Shown here in pieces: positions 1-9,211 of a stretch of 64,000 bases of DNA. The position numbers and the translations under genes were made by a program. The stretch comes from VAZQ01 sp963817135 (lineage in GTDB: Bacteria; Pseudomonadota; Alphaproteobacteria; Rhizobiales; Xanthobacteraceae): positions 124,001 to 188,000 of the forward strand of contig CAWFNG010000017.1 in the NCBI GenBank assembly GCA_963817135.1, read 5' to 3'. Every line of letters begins with the position of its first letter. Within the stretch, counting starts at the first letter, position 1. The notes beneath the pieces were generated by a model. That model did not search any database, was not told the origin of the DNA, and saw only the letters and a list, made by a program, of their open reading frames with translations.

Positions 1-528
1 TAAGTGTGCCACTGCCCAAGCGAAACACGCGTCCCGCCAGCCATAGCGTGCCAAGCACCAAGCGGTCAGTGGCCAACCGATTGTGCTCGCAAAACCAGCT
101 AGCAATGTGATGCCCGTAATCGAAGGACGCGCGGCCAAACCATACATGCGGCCCAAGGCGGCGAACGCCAAATCATAGAGGCCAAGTCCCATTCCAACTC
201 CGAGCAGTAGCCAAGCCGCGCACATCAACCAAGGGGATGACGACAGGCCCAACAGGCTGAGTCCAGCCGCAAAAACAAGGTTTGAAGTTGACAAGACACC
301 ACGTCCGCCCAGCGCGTCGATTGTTCGTCCGATGTATGGACCTAGTAAAGCAGCCAGGAGAAGCGAAGCGGAGAAAGCGCCGAATACGTAAGACGTGGGA
401 ACATCGAGATCACGCGCGATTGGGTCTCCCAAGATCGCCGGAAGATAATAGCTCGACGCCCACGCAAGCGTCTGTGTTGAACCGAGGACTAGTACGGTAG
501 GCAGGCGCGCTGAAATTCCCAATCCCAT
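1..528 (-). CDS. MFS transporter, N-terminal part, cut by window edge
   Basis: The open frame runs leftward off the window, so only the first 176 codons are visible. The start is the ATG at 528, giving MGLGISARLP. The protein is strongly hydrophobic, with about five helices, and has the loop signature of a major facilitator (a GPYIGRTID-like stretch after the second helix followed by a basic turn, DALGGRG). It is probably an inner-membrane secondary transporter; the substrate cannot be read. The family normally has about 400 residues, so a little less than half is present. The call rests on helix pattern and loop motif only. Confidence 0.7.
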   Translation of the reverse strand, partial: MGLGISARLPTVLVLGSTQTLAWASSYYLPAILGDPIARDLDVPTSYVFGAFSASLLLAALLGPYIGRTIDALGGRGVLSTSNLVFAAGLSLLGLSSSPWLMCAAWLLLGVGMGLGLYDLAFAALGRMYGLAARPSITGITLLAGFASTIGWPLTAWCLARYGWRDACFAWAVAHL

Positions 529-1077
529 AATCCTGTCAGAGCCAACACTCAAATGGTTTATCCATCCATTTCGAGGCTGTTTGTCAAACCTCCATGCTTC
601 ACACCATTTCAGGAATTGGACCCTGAATCCGAGCGCTGGAAGCCAAGCTACACAGAGCTGTCCAGTGCCAATGCGGCGGTTTGTCCGGTGCTGGCGAAAG
701 CTGACTTACGATTGATCCGGAGTGGAGGCGGGTTTTGTGCAGGGTTCCGGATGCCGGCCATGCGAGATGCCGCCACGGGCACCGGGGCCGGCGTCCGGAA
801 GCCGCCAAAGAACGAACCCGCGGGATGGCGCTGCGCCCTTATGGGTATTTGATTGGATCGGAGGTTATTCGCAGGCGAGTGCAATGAGCTTGCACTTGAT
901 TAATTGTGTGGCTGACACGTAGCAACGCGAGTTGATGATTGAGAGGGAGGCTGGGGATTGCAGTCGAAGGGTCGCGTTGATTACTGACCGGCATGTTTTG
1001 CTGAGCGTTGGCGTGACCGGTCGACGACCAGCGAGAGAAAAGCGCGGTACTGCGTAATGGCAACGCTGCGATCGTGA
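529..1077. other. Non-coding gap with decayed repeat and presumed IS edge
   Basis: No credible gene is seen. Positions 658-705 resemble 27416-27463 (39 of 48 bases by eye), a decayed dispersed repeat. The right part (about 900-1077) is presumably the non-coding end of the IS91-type element next door, but I could not place its exact terminus. Confidence 0.4.
658..705. repeat. Dispersed decayed repeat, copy 1
   Basis: This 48-base stretch matches 27416-27463 at about 39 positions, the longest shared run being around the gcgaaagctg core. Both copies lie in gene-poor debris next to mobile-element sequence. Origin unknown. Confidence 0.45.
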
Positions 1078-2271
1078 TCATGAGGTGTCGATCCTGATGG
1101 TGACTGGCGGCGAGGATCGGTAGCGCGGGCTTGAGCCGCGCTCGAAGGTCTCGATGATGAGCATGCGGCCGCCGCAACAGGGACATGTGTCTGCCTCAGC
1201 ATTGCCAGGCGCGGTTTCGATCGTGGGTGCAGCTGTTGCCAGCAGTTCGCGAGCGCGCGCGATGTTCTCGGCGCGAGAGGTGTTGGTGAGCAACCCATAA
1301 TGGCGGATGCGGTGGAAGCCCTTCGGCAGAATATGCATGAGGAAGCGGCGAATGAACTCGTGCGTTGCCAGCGTCATGGTCTTGTAGCGGCCTGGCCCTT
1401 TGATCCGGTAGTCCTTGTATTTGAAGGTGACGCCGCTCGTGTCGGCGGCAATCAATCGGCGGTTGGAGATGGCAACGCGGTGGGTATAGCGCGAGAGATA
1501 GGCGAGCACCGCTTGGGGTCCACCGAACGGAGGCTTTGTGTTGACGTACCACTTGCGCCTGCGTAGCGGCGCCAGGTAGCGCGTGAAGGCCTTGCGCTCG
1601 ATGAGTGCGGCGTTGTTGCCGAAGAATTGCAGTTTACCAGCTGCGTGGGCAGCGAGGAGCTTCGCCAGCATCAGTCCCCGGAACAGCTTCGAGAGCACGC
1701 GCACGGGTAGGATGAAGCGCGGACGGCGGCAGGCAATCCAGCGCTGGCCATCAAGCGAGATGCCGCCGCCCGGCACGATCATGTGCACGTGCGGATGATG
1801 CGTCATGGCCGAGCCCCAGGTGTGGAGCACCGCGGTGATGCCGATGGTAGCGCCCATATGCTTGGGGTCGGCCGCGATCGTGAGCACGGCCTCGGATGAG
1901 GCCTTGAACAGCAGATCGTAGATCACTGCCTTGTTCTGATAGGCGATGTCGGAGATTGCGGCCGGCAGCGTGAACACTGCATGGAAGTACGGCACCGGTA
2001 GCAACTCAGCCTCGCGCGCGGCCAGCCACTCGCGTGCTGCGGCTCCCTGGCATTTGGGGCAATGCCGATTGCGGCAGCTGTTGTAGGCAATGGTCGTGTA
2101 CGCGCAGTCCTCGCAGCGCATGACATGCCCACCGAGAGCGGCCGTGCGGCAGTTCTCGATGGCGCTCATCACCTTCAACTGGGCGAGGCTCACGTGACCG
2201 GCGTTGGCGGTACGCCACGCCGCACCGAAGTCGCGGAAGATGTCCGCGACTTCCAGAGCAGGACGGGTCAT
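1078..2271 (-). mobile_element. IS91-family rolling-circle transposase
   Basis: This is a 397-residue HUH-type transposase of the IS91/IS801 group, which moves single-stranded DNA by rolling-circle replication. An N-terminal zinc-binding region (residues about 40-80, CEDC then CRNRHCPKC) precedes the catalytic core. The metal-binding HUH-like motif is HHPHVH near residue 158, followed by the Tyr-containing LAYLSRYTHR segment that should carry the nicking tyrosine. A CPCCGG motif lies near the C-terminus. The length is normal and the frame is intact. It starts 13 bases after the stop of the tyrosine recombinase at 2284-3180, so the two are probably co-transcribed as one element. Confidence 0.9.
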
Positions 2272-2283
2272 GACCGCTGGCGG

Positions 2284-3180
2284 TTATGCCGGCGGCTCGT
2301 TCTCGTTCCTGTTCTCGTTCCTGTTCGCTCGCAGCGGAGTGAGGCGATCCAATGGGCTCATGACCGCCCGGATCGTGTTGGTCGCCACATGCGCATAGAG
2401 TGTGGTCGTGTCGACCTTGGCATGCCCGAGCAAGACTTGGATCAAGTGGATGTCGGTTTTCTCCTCCAGCAAGTGCGTAGCGAAGCTGTGCCGCAGCGTG
2501 TGAGGCGTCACCCGCTTCTTGATCTCGGCCATCTCGGCGGCGGCGTGAACGACGCGGTTGAATTGGCGCGTCGTCAACGGCAGCAGCCGATCACGGCCCG
2601 GGAACAACCACACCGTTGGCCGCGCAATGCGATACCAATCGCGTAGGAGATCGAGCAGCACTGGCGAGAGCATCGCATAGCGATCCTTCTGCCCCTTGCC
2701 TTGTTCGATCCGCAGCAGCATTCGCTTGGAATCGATGTCGGACACCTTGAGTGATACGACCTCGGAAACCCGCAGTCCGGCGCCATAGGCGGCGCTCAGC
2801 GCAGCCTTGTATTTGGGTCCGGGTGCCGCCTCCAGCAGGCGTCCAATTTCGTCAAGACTCAAGACCACCGGTATTTTGCTCGGCTCGCGCACGAACGTAA
2901 GGTGTCGAGCCATATCTGCCCGATCTACCGTCGCAGTGAAGAAGAAACGCAACGCCGAAACCGAGCCGTTCATGGTCGGCGGCCGCACGCCTGTTCGTCT
3001 CTGATGCAGCTGGAAGCGGCGAAGATCCTCAGCCGTTGCCGTATTCGGCGAGCGACCGAGGAAAGCTGTGAAAGTCTTGACGTGGCGGATATAGTCGTTG
3101 CGGGTCTTCTCGCCGAAATTGCGCACGGTCATGTCTTCGATCATGCGCTGGCGCAGTGGACTGATGGGCTTCTCGCTCAT
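2284..3180 (-). mobile_element. Tyrosine recombinase partner of the IS91-type element
   Basis: This is a 298-residue phage-integrase-type site-specific recombinase. An N-terminal SAM-like DNA-binding domain (residues about 1-95) precedes the catalytic domain with the first Arg in AGLRVSEV, the HTLRHSFATH box, the LLGHAKVDTT segment and the nucleophilic Tyr in LYAHV. All expected catalytic positions are present. It sits directly upstream of the IS91-type transposase in the same direction. Pairs of this kind are known in alphaproteobacterial IS91-like elements, so I read it as element-encoded rather than as a host XerC/XerD. Confidence 0.88.
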
Positions 3181-3192
3181 CGCGGTGCTCCT

Positions 3193-3232
3193 GTCTTGAG
3201 GTGGAGGTTACTGACCCCTCGATCCTCAAGAC
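3193..3232. repeat. Short inverted repeat at the upstream end of the IS91-type element
   Basis: The arms gtcttgagg (3193-3201) and cctcaagac (3224-3232) are perfect 9-base complements around a 22-base loop. It lies just upstream of the recombinase start. It may be an element terminus structure or the regulatory region of the element; neither is proven. Confidence 0.4.
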
Positions 3233-3441
3233 GGGACACCGTCCTGTCATCGCATTCGGCTTAGCTGTTCACATGCATCCACTGCCGCTTGCTCAGTCTT
3301 CGCGCGCAGCGCGCTCCCGCGTAAGCGGGTTCGTTCTTTGACCCGTTGCAGTCATTAGCCCGGCCGAAATTCCGCGCTGCAGCGAGCCCTGACTTGATGC
3401 TCGCCAATCCGCTATGCTGCCCCTCTGGCTAGGGGCTGCGG

Positions 3442-4434
3442 ATGCAGTTCGATCAATTGAAACGGCGCGAGTTCATCACGTTGCTGGGCGGCGCAATGAC
3501 GTGGCCGCGTGCTGCACGCGCGCAGCAGCCGGTGATGCCGGTGATCGGCTACCTCAGCGCTCTATCCGAAGCGGCGGTTCCCGACCAGGTCGCCGCTTTT
3601 CGCCGCGGGTTGACGGAAGTCGGATTAACCGAGGGCCAGAACGTCATGATCGAGTATCGCTGGGCGCAAGGTCAATACGATCGGTTGCCGGCGATGGCCG
3701 ACGACCTCGTACACCGGCCGGTAGACCTCATCCTCGCCCAGGCTCCGCCGGCCGCGCTGGCGGCGCGGGGAGCGACCACGACTATCCCAATCGTGTTCGT
3801 CGTGGGCTCCGACCCGACAGCGGAAGGGCTCGTCGCAAGCTTCAGCCGGCCAGGCGGCAACGCCACGGGCATGACGCTGATGACGGCGCCGCTCGGGCAG
3901 AAGCGGCTGGAGATATTGCGCGAGCTCGCGCCGAAAGCGACCGTCATCGCCATGCTCGTGAATCCCGCCAGTCCGGATGCCGTCCCCGAAAATAGCGACG
4001 TGCAAGCGGTCGCGCAGGTGATTGGCTTGCAGCTTAAGATGTTTACCGCCGGCACGCCTGCCGAGATCAACTCCGCTTTCGCCGCGATCGCTACGCAACG
4101 TCCCGACGCGCTCCTTATCGGTTCGGATCCGTTCCTGTTGTTGCGGCGCGACAGCGTTATTCCGCTTGCGGCGCGCCTTGGCATTCCTGCGGTCTACCCG
4201 TTTCGTGAGTTTGTCGCCTCCGGTGGCCTGATCAGCTACGGAACAAACATCGCGAATTCCTATCGCCAAGCCGGCATCTACGCCGGGCGGATCCTCAGGG
4301 GCACCAAACCCGCCGACCTGCCCGTCATGCGGCCGACCACGTTCGAATTGGTTATCAACCTGAAGACCGCGAGGGCGCTCGGTATCAACATCCCGCCAAC
4401 CCTTCACGCCCGCTCCGACGAGGTGATCGAATGA
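3442..4434 (+). CDS. PF04392-type ABC transporter substrate-binding protein
   Basis: This 330-residue exported protein belongs to the ABC substrate-binding family typified by a KRREFITLLGG N-terminus. The twin Arg at residues 8-9 and the following hydrophobic stretch ending ARAQQ form a Tat-like signal peptide, so the mature protein is periplasmic. Hallmarks present are SRPGGNATGM near residue 135 and FELVINLKTARALG near the C-terminus, ending RSDEVIE. Its stop overlaps the start of a second paralogue (4431), implying translational coupling. No permease or ATPase gene is adjacent, so substrate and partners are unknown. Confidence 0.88.
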   Translation: MQFDQLKRREFITLLGGAMTWPRAARAQQPVMPVIGYLSALSEAAVPDQVAAFRRGLTEVGLTEGQNVMIEYRWAQGQYDRLPAMADDLVHRPVDLILAQAPPAALAARGATTTIPIVFVVGSDPTAEGLVASFSRPGGNATGMTLMTAPLGQKRLEILRELAPKATVIAMLVNPASPDAVPENSDVQAVAQVIGLQLKMFTAGTPAEINSAFAAIATQRPDALLIGSDPFLLLRRDSVIPLAARLGIPAVYPFREFVASGGLISYGTNIANSYRQAGIYAGRILRGTKPADLPVMRPTTFELVINLKTARALGINIPPTLHARSDEVIE

Positions 4435-5420
4435 TGAAACGGCGCGAGTTCATTGCGCTGGTCGGCGTCGCGGCGGCATGGCCGCTTGTAGCACGGGCGC
4501 AGCAGCCGGGGGAGCGACGGATCAGCGTATTAATGGCCCTCGCCGAGAATGACCCGGAAGCGCGCACGCGCGTTGCAGCTTTCCGTCAGGGACTTCGTGA
4601 GATCGGATGGATAGAGGGTCACAACGCACGCATCGACTTTCGCTGGGCCGCTGACGACACAAATCTCATGCGGACGTACGCGGCCGAACTTGTAGCCTTG
4701 GCACCGGATATTATCGTGGCGCATGCCCCACCACCGCTGGCGGCAGTGCAGCAGCAGACCCGCTCCCTGCCGATCGTATTCGTGCAGGTCGCCGATCCAG
4801 TCGGCGGTGGGTTTGTCGCGAGCCTGGCGCGACCGGGCGGCAACACGACCGGGTTCACGAGTTTTGAGGATACGATTAGCGCGAAATGGTTGGAATTGCT
4901 CAGAGAGGTCGTTCCCCAGGCGACGAGGGTCGGGATCATTCGCAACCCCGCAACGGGCACGGCCTCTCAAATGCTCATGGGTGCGATCGACGCCCTAGCT
5001 TCCTCGTTGGGCGTCCAGCTGACCGTGGTTGACGTGCGTGGCATCGCCGAGATCGATCGCGCGTTCGATATGCTTTCGCGCGCTTCGATAGGTGGTTTAA
5101 TTGTGATGCCGGACCCCATCACTTTGGTTCATCGCGACCGGTTCATCGAACTGGCGGCGGAGCACAAAGTCCCTACGGTCTATCCCTACCGCTACTTCGT
5201 TGCGGGCGGCGGCTTGCTTTCATATGGGCACAATCCCGCCGACATGTGGCGACGAGCGGCGTTTTATGTCGATCGCATTCTCAAGGGCAGCAAGCCAGCC
5301 GATCTGCCCGTGCAGAACCCGACAAAGTTCGAGTTGGTGGTCAATCTCAGTACTGCGAAGCGGCTCGGCATTGAGTTGCCGCTGTCACTGCTGATGCGTA
5401 TCGACGAGGTGATCGAATAG
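4431..5420 (+). CDS. PF04392-type ABC substrate-binding protein, tandem paralogue
   Basis: A 329-residue paralogue of the preceding gene, starting within its stop codon (ATGATGA overlap). It has the same architecture: a Tat-like signal (KRREFIALVG, cleaved near ARAQQ), an ARPGGNTTGF motif near residue 142 and the FELVVNLSTAKRLG C-terminal block ending IDEVIE. The two proteins clearly differ in sequence, so this is an old duplication rather than a recent one. No membrane component is encoded nearby. The role is presumably solute capture in the periplasm; ligand unknown. Confidence 0.88.
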   Translation: MMKRREFIALVGVAAAWPLVARAQQPGERRISVLMALAENDPEARTRVAAFRQGLREIGWIEGHNARIDFRWAADDTNLMRTYAAELVALAPDIIVAHAPPPLAAVQQQTRSLPIVFVQVADPVGGGFVASLARPGGNTTGFTSFEDTISAKWLELLREVVPQATRVGIIRNPATGTASQMLMGAIDALASSLGVQLTVVDVRGIAEIDRAFDMLSRASIGGLIVMPDPITLVHRDRFIELAAEHKVPTVYPYRYFVAGGGLLSYGHNPADMWRRAAFYVDRILKGSKPADLPVQNPTKFELVVNLSTAKRLGIELPLSLLMRIDEVIE

Positions 5421-5882
5421 CGTTCAAATTTGCTGCATCTGCTCAGGGCCGGTCTTGGCACATTGCTGCCAATGGCTCGCGCGGTCGCATGTCCGCAGCT
5501 GGCAGAAGCTGACATAACAGCCCAAAAGAGGGATTCGGGTTTTGACCCATAACGACCAAATCGGCGCACCTCCACGACGGTCAAAAGGGCCAAAAGCAGA
5601 TGTCGCTTCTGGCATTTGTGGCATCGACTCCCGGTTCACGCCGATGCGTGAAAATTAGGCCTATGCATAATTAGTCGAACGCGGCCACCCGAAAAAATAA
5701 TTCGCGCGTGCACTGGAACGGGAAAAGCTGGGCCGAGTTTAAGCCGCGGTACCCGCGTGACGTTCCGCGCGGGCGTAGAAGCTCCACGGCCAAACTCCAG
5801 CGACGTGCGCTAGCGACACCCCCGTCGCAGGAGGCTGCGACAGAGAGTTTGCAGCAAAACGATGACGCAAGGAGAGACGTCC
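5421..5882. other. Gap with PF04392 3' flank, no gene seen
   Basis: The first part (about 5431-5470) shares ttgctgcatctgctca and ttggcacattgctg with the DNA after the PF04392 gene that ends at 10199, so this flank was duplicated with the gene. No further gene is visible up to the ribosome-binding site of the hydrolase at 5869. Confidence 0.5.
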
Positions 5883-6689
5883 ATGAAGAAATACAAGCTT
5901 CTGATCGCAGTGATCATGTTTGGATTGACATGGGCCGGAATCGTCAGGGCTGAGGCTCAGCCGATCGAGCAACAAACCAAGCCGACAATTCTTCTCGTCC
6001 ACGGCGCATGGGCGGATTCTTCAAGCTGGAACGGCGTCGTCGATCTCCTGCTCAAAGACGGTTACACCGTCCGAGCCCTACCGAATACTCTGCGCGGACT
6101 CTCCGCAGACGCTGCCGTCATCTCAACGTATCTCAAATCCGTCGCCGGACCCGTTGTTCTGGTAGGCCACTCATACGGCGGTTCGGTGATCGGTGTCGCT
6201 TCGGCCAACGCGCCGAACGTGAAGGCGTTGGTGTTCGTCGATGCGTTCGCGCCCGACGCAGGGGAATCGATTCACTCAGAACTCGCGAGCGCTCCGCCGC
6301 CGCCGTCGGATTTCACGATTGCGGTACCCTTCACGGCATCCAACGGCAATGGAGCAGACCTGTACGTCAATTCCAAATACTTCGGAACGGTGTTTGCATC
6401 TGCGGAACCGGCGGATGTCGCGGCGCGGTTAGCCGCTACGCAGCGCCCGCTCGCAGAACGTTGCTTAACGGACAGAGCGCCGGAAGCTGTGGGATGGAAG
6501 ACGATTCCCTCCTGGTACGTCATAGGGGATGCCGACAAGGTCATTCCGCCCGACATCCAGCTCAAATTTGCGACGCGTGCCAAGTCGAAGATCTACCACG
6601 TTCCCGGCGGCGACCATCCAAGCATGATCGCGCACCCGGAAGTAACCGTGGTTGCGATCCGCGACGCGGCGAACGCCGTTTCGCACTAG
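5883..6689 (+). CDS. Exported alpha/beta hydrolase
   Basis: A 268-residue alpha/beta-hydrolase-fold enzyme with a Sec-type signal peptide (residues 1-25, KKYKLL then a hydrophobic core, cleavage near RAEAQ). The oxyanion segment HGAW is at 40-43, the nucleophile elbow GHSYGG at 95-100 (Ser97), the acid is probably Asp216 or Asp218 in GDADKV, and the base is His245 in GGDHPS. The triad is complete. I chose the start at 5883 because aaggag at 5869-5874 lies eight bases upstream; an earlier ATG at 5862 is less likely. It resembles small esterases/hydrolases related to the chloroperoxidase group. Substrate unknown. Confidence 0.85.
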   Translation: MKKYKLLIAVIMFGLTWAGIVRAEAQPIEQQTKPTILLVHGAWADSSSWNGVVDLLLKDGYTVRALPNTLRGLSADAAVISTYLKSVAGPVVLVGHSYGGSVIGVASANAPNVKALVFVDAFAPDAGESIHSELASAPPPPSDFTIAVPFTASNGNGADLYVNSKYFGTVFASAEPADVAARLAATQRPLAERCLTDRAPEAVGWKTIPSWYVIGDADKVIPPDIQLKFATRAKSKIYHVPGGDHPSMIAHPEVTVVAIRDAANAVSH

Positions 6690-6699
6690 GCAGACAACG

Positions 6700-6864
6700 A
6701 TGGAACAGCGACGTCTCGGGAACTCGGGATTCTTCGTTCCCGCCCTGAGCTTCGGTACCGGAGCGTTCGGCGGCGTCGGCCCACTCTTCAGCACGTGGGG
6801 CAATACCGACCTCGCCGGCGCGAACCGGATGGTCGACATCTGTCTCGATGCCGGCGGGTTGTGA
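6700..6864 (+). pseudogene. Aldo/keto reductase, N-terminal fragment
   Basis: The first 54 codons of an aldo/keto reductase remain: MEQRRLGNSGFFVPALSFGT is the classic start of the family (strand beta-1 and the GTGAFGG loop), continuing to MVDICLDAGG. The frame then stops at the junction with an inverted scrap of a PF04392 gene. A working enzyme needs about 330 residues, so this is a broken gene. It lies 10 bases after the hydrolase stop and may once have been in its operon. Confidence 0.75.
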
Positions 6865-6871
6865 TCCGGCG

Positions 6872-6958
6872 CCCGGCTATCGTCGGCTCAAAATTGCTGA
6901 AACCGGTGACATTGCCTCCCGGCCGCGCGAAGCTCGCGACGAAGCCGCTACCCACCTC
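6872..6958 (-). pseudogene. Fragment of a PF04392 substrate-binding gene
   Basis: About 29 codons on the minus strand read EVGSGFVASFARPGGNVTGF followed by SNFEPTIAG, the most conserved internal block of the PF04392 family. No other part of the gene is attached. It abuts the truncated aldo/keto reductase, which suggests that a rearrangement joined the two pieces. Confidence 0.7.
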
Positions 6959-7103
6959 GTGGCACTTTCCTGCGGGTCGTCTCTTGATGACCCGTAGCTG
7001 ACGATTGGCTGCCAATCTTGCTGTGGTGCACACCGACCTCTCGATGTGGTAGCGTATGCTCGTCGACCCGTGGGAGGGCTGGGTGACACGGTAAGTTTGA
7101 TAA

Positions 7104-7601
7104 TCAGACGCCTCGGTAGTAGATTGCGGCGTGAACACCTTTTACGGTATTGTGATCAGCTCCCAATATTTCTGGAAGAAGCGTTATCTCGACGGTGATC
7201 CTGGAAAATCCTTGTTGTGCAAGCACCAACGTTCCGAAAATCGCAAATCTCATCATTAATTTGTGCTCATCGCTCCAAAGCGGAGATGGATTCTTTGGTG
7301 GTTCCTGCGGTGGCAACGGGTCTATATTAAATCCGGAACTTCGAAGTGTGGTCTCCGCATTAGCAAAAGACGTTCCAACGGGAACATATTTTTTGACTAT
7401 CGAAGACACGTCGTTGCCGGCGGACTTAAAGTCTCCTGTGTGTCGTAGATCTTGGTAGGCACGTTCCAGCTCAAGCCGTAGCCGCACCCCGCGTTCCTGA
7501 AAATCCAAAGCGTTCATCTGATTGCGCTGGCCCGCGGCGTCGGCGTGAGCGGCTATGAGCAACGACACGCAAATAACAGCGAACTTCATTGTCGCACGCA
7601 T
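7104..7601 (-). CDS. Hypothetical exported protein
   Basis: A 165-residue protein with a probable Sec signal peptide (MRATMKFAVICVSLLIAAHA, cleavage near ADAAG). The mature part is polar with a Pro-rich stretch (PLPPQEPPKNPSP) and no recognisable enzyme motif. The start at 7601 is preceded by aaggg about eight bases upstream (7609-7613); ATG 7589 is the alternative. Sequence composition looks like real coding DNA. It sits alone between gene fragments. I do not recognise the family and assign no function. Confidence 0.55.
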   Translation of the reverse strand: MRATMKFAVICVSLLIAAHADAAGQRNQMNALDFQERGVRLRLELERAYQDLRHTGDFKSAGNDVSSIVKKYVPVGTSFANAETTLRSSGFNIDPLPPQEPPKNPSPLWSDEHKLMMRFAIFGTLVLAQQGFSRITVEITLLPEILGADHNTVKGVHAAIYYRGV

Positions 7602-7620
7602 CCGAGAACCCTTGCAGTCG

Positions 7621-7736
7621 CGCCCATACAAGAACCGACCAAATTCGAGCTGTCAATCAACATGAAAACCGCGAAGGTGCTTGGCCTTGACGTGCCTTGG
7701 CAGCTCCAGCAACTCGCCGACGCGGTAATCGAGTAG
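7621..7736 (+). pseudogene. C-terminal fragment of a PF04392 gene
   Basis: Only the last 35 or so codons remain: PTKFELSINMKTAKVLGLDV followed by a tail ending ADAVIE and a stop. This is the standard C-terminal block of the PF04392 proteins elsewhere in the window. The DNA after it (to about 7835) also resembles the flank after the gene ending at 10199 (a gttgaatt-gcgtct block), showing that gene end and flank were copied together. Confidence 0.75.
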
Positions 7737-7852
7737 CTTTTTTTGCTGCACTGCGTGGGCCCGGTATTCTAGGCGGTCATCAACCGCTGTGCAACTGGGT
7801 GTTGAATTTGCGTCTCCTTCCGGGCCATTGCGGAATTCAATGATTTGATAGC

Positions 7853-8035
<183 letters not shown>

Positions 8036-8077
8036 TCCACTCCATGTTGGCTTTCGCAGGCGAAGCGGCATCGACAA

Positions 8078-9010
8078 TCACGGCGCTTTGACGATCTGCT
8101 TGCACGCGGGGGGCAACCCGGCCAGCGTCAAAACCGGTTTCGGTTTGCTCGGCGGCGGGTGCAGCGTCGATTCCTTGAACCAGAAGTCGAGCTCGCTACC
8201 GCAGCCGTCGCTTGGGAGCGGCGGGGCTGGCGGCTTGCATTCCGCACTGTCTGCCGGACAGGCAATTTGGACATGAAAATGCTCGGCGTGACCATACCAG
8301 GGACGCACCTTGTAAAGCCAGGTGTGATCAGCTCCGGCCTCGCGGCACAGCGCCTTCTTGATCGCGGCATTGACTAAGATGCGGACGACCACCGGATCCT
8401 GCCCAGCCGTTCGGATGAGCGCAGTATGTCTGTGGGTCCACAATTTTGGATCAATGTCGCGCAGATCGGGCGCGACCACATCGGTGCCCGGGCCGAACTC
8501 GCGCTCCTCGCGGCTTTGCACGTGGTCTGGCATCGGCGCAAACCAAATATCGACGTCGAGGCCGATTTGATGGCTGGTGTGCTCGGAAAGCATCTGCCCG
8601 CCGCGCGGCTGAGACATGTCGCCAACCAAAAGACCGTTCCAGCCAACCTTTTTTGCGTTCGTGGCAAACCGTTCGATGAAGCGAATGAGTTGCGGATTGC
8701 CCCAGTTGCGATTACGCGACGGCCGCATGACTTGCCAGGTCGGACCAGTGATCGGCAGCGACACGGCGCCGGCGAGGCAGCCGTCGAAATCGCCGCCGAT
8801 CGAGCGCGGCGGTCCGGGAAACGGCGTCGATTTCCGTGCGAACAGTTCCTTGGCCGGCGTTGACGGCGCGTCCGGATTTTTCAGCGGCGGCAACGGCTTG
8901 GGATTGAGCGAGCCGGGAAGCATCGGGTCAATCAAGTGCTTTTCCTGCGCGACGGCGGAACTCGCGGCGGCAAGGAAGAGGACGGCGAGGAGGCAAACGA
9001 CAGCGCGCAT
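8078..9010 (-). CDS. mepA: Penicillin-insensitive murein endopeptidase
   Basis: A 310-residue periplasmic LAS-type metallopeptidase that cuts D-alanyl-meso-diaminopimelyl cross-links in peptidoglycan. A signal peptide covers residues 1-22 (cleavage near AVAQ). Zinc-binding residues are in HTSHQIGLDVD (His144, His147, Asp152/154) and in WYGHAEHFHVQ near residue 240. A Pro-rich linker precedes the domain, and the C-terminal tail is also Pro-rich with paired Cys. An in-frame TTG at 9016 has the better-spaced ggag and could be the true start. The gene stands alone between decayed sequences and is intact. Identification is secure from the two His clusters. Confidence 0.92.
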   Translation of the reverse strand: MRAVVCLLAVLFLAAASSAVAQEKHLIDPMLPGSLNPKPLPPLKNPDAPSTPAKELFARKSTPFPGPPRSIGGDFDGCLAGAVSLPITGPTWQVMRPSRNRNWGNPQLIRFIERFATNAKKVGWNGLLVGDMSQPRGGQMLSEHTSHQIGLDVDIWFAPMPDHVQSREEREFGPGTDVVAPDLRDIDPKLWTHRHTALIRTAGQDPVVVRILVNAAIKKALCREAGADHTWLYKVRPWYGHAEHFHVQIACPADSAECKPPAPPLPSDGCGSELDFWFKESTLHPPPSKPKPVLTLAGLPPACKQIVKAP

Positions 9011-9211
9011 CAGCAACTATACTCCAATGAGCAGCGGACTGAACGCGGACACAGCCCTTTGGGCCGCCCATGACCCCAGCAGTCATACACGTCCGAGGCT
9101 TTTCGCAGCGCACATTGCCGCACTACCGCCTATTTCGCTCGGCGCCCTTTCCTGCTTTGATGGCCTGAGTTGAATGCCGAATTTGACGCATCCTGCGGGC
9201 ATGGGGACGCA

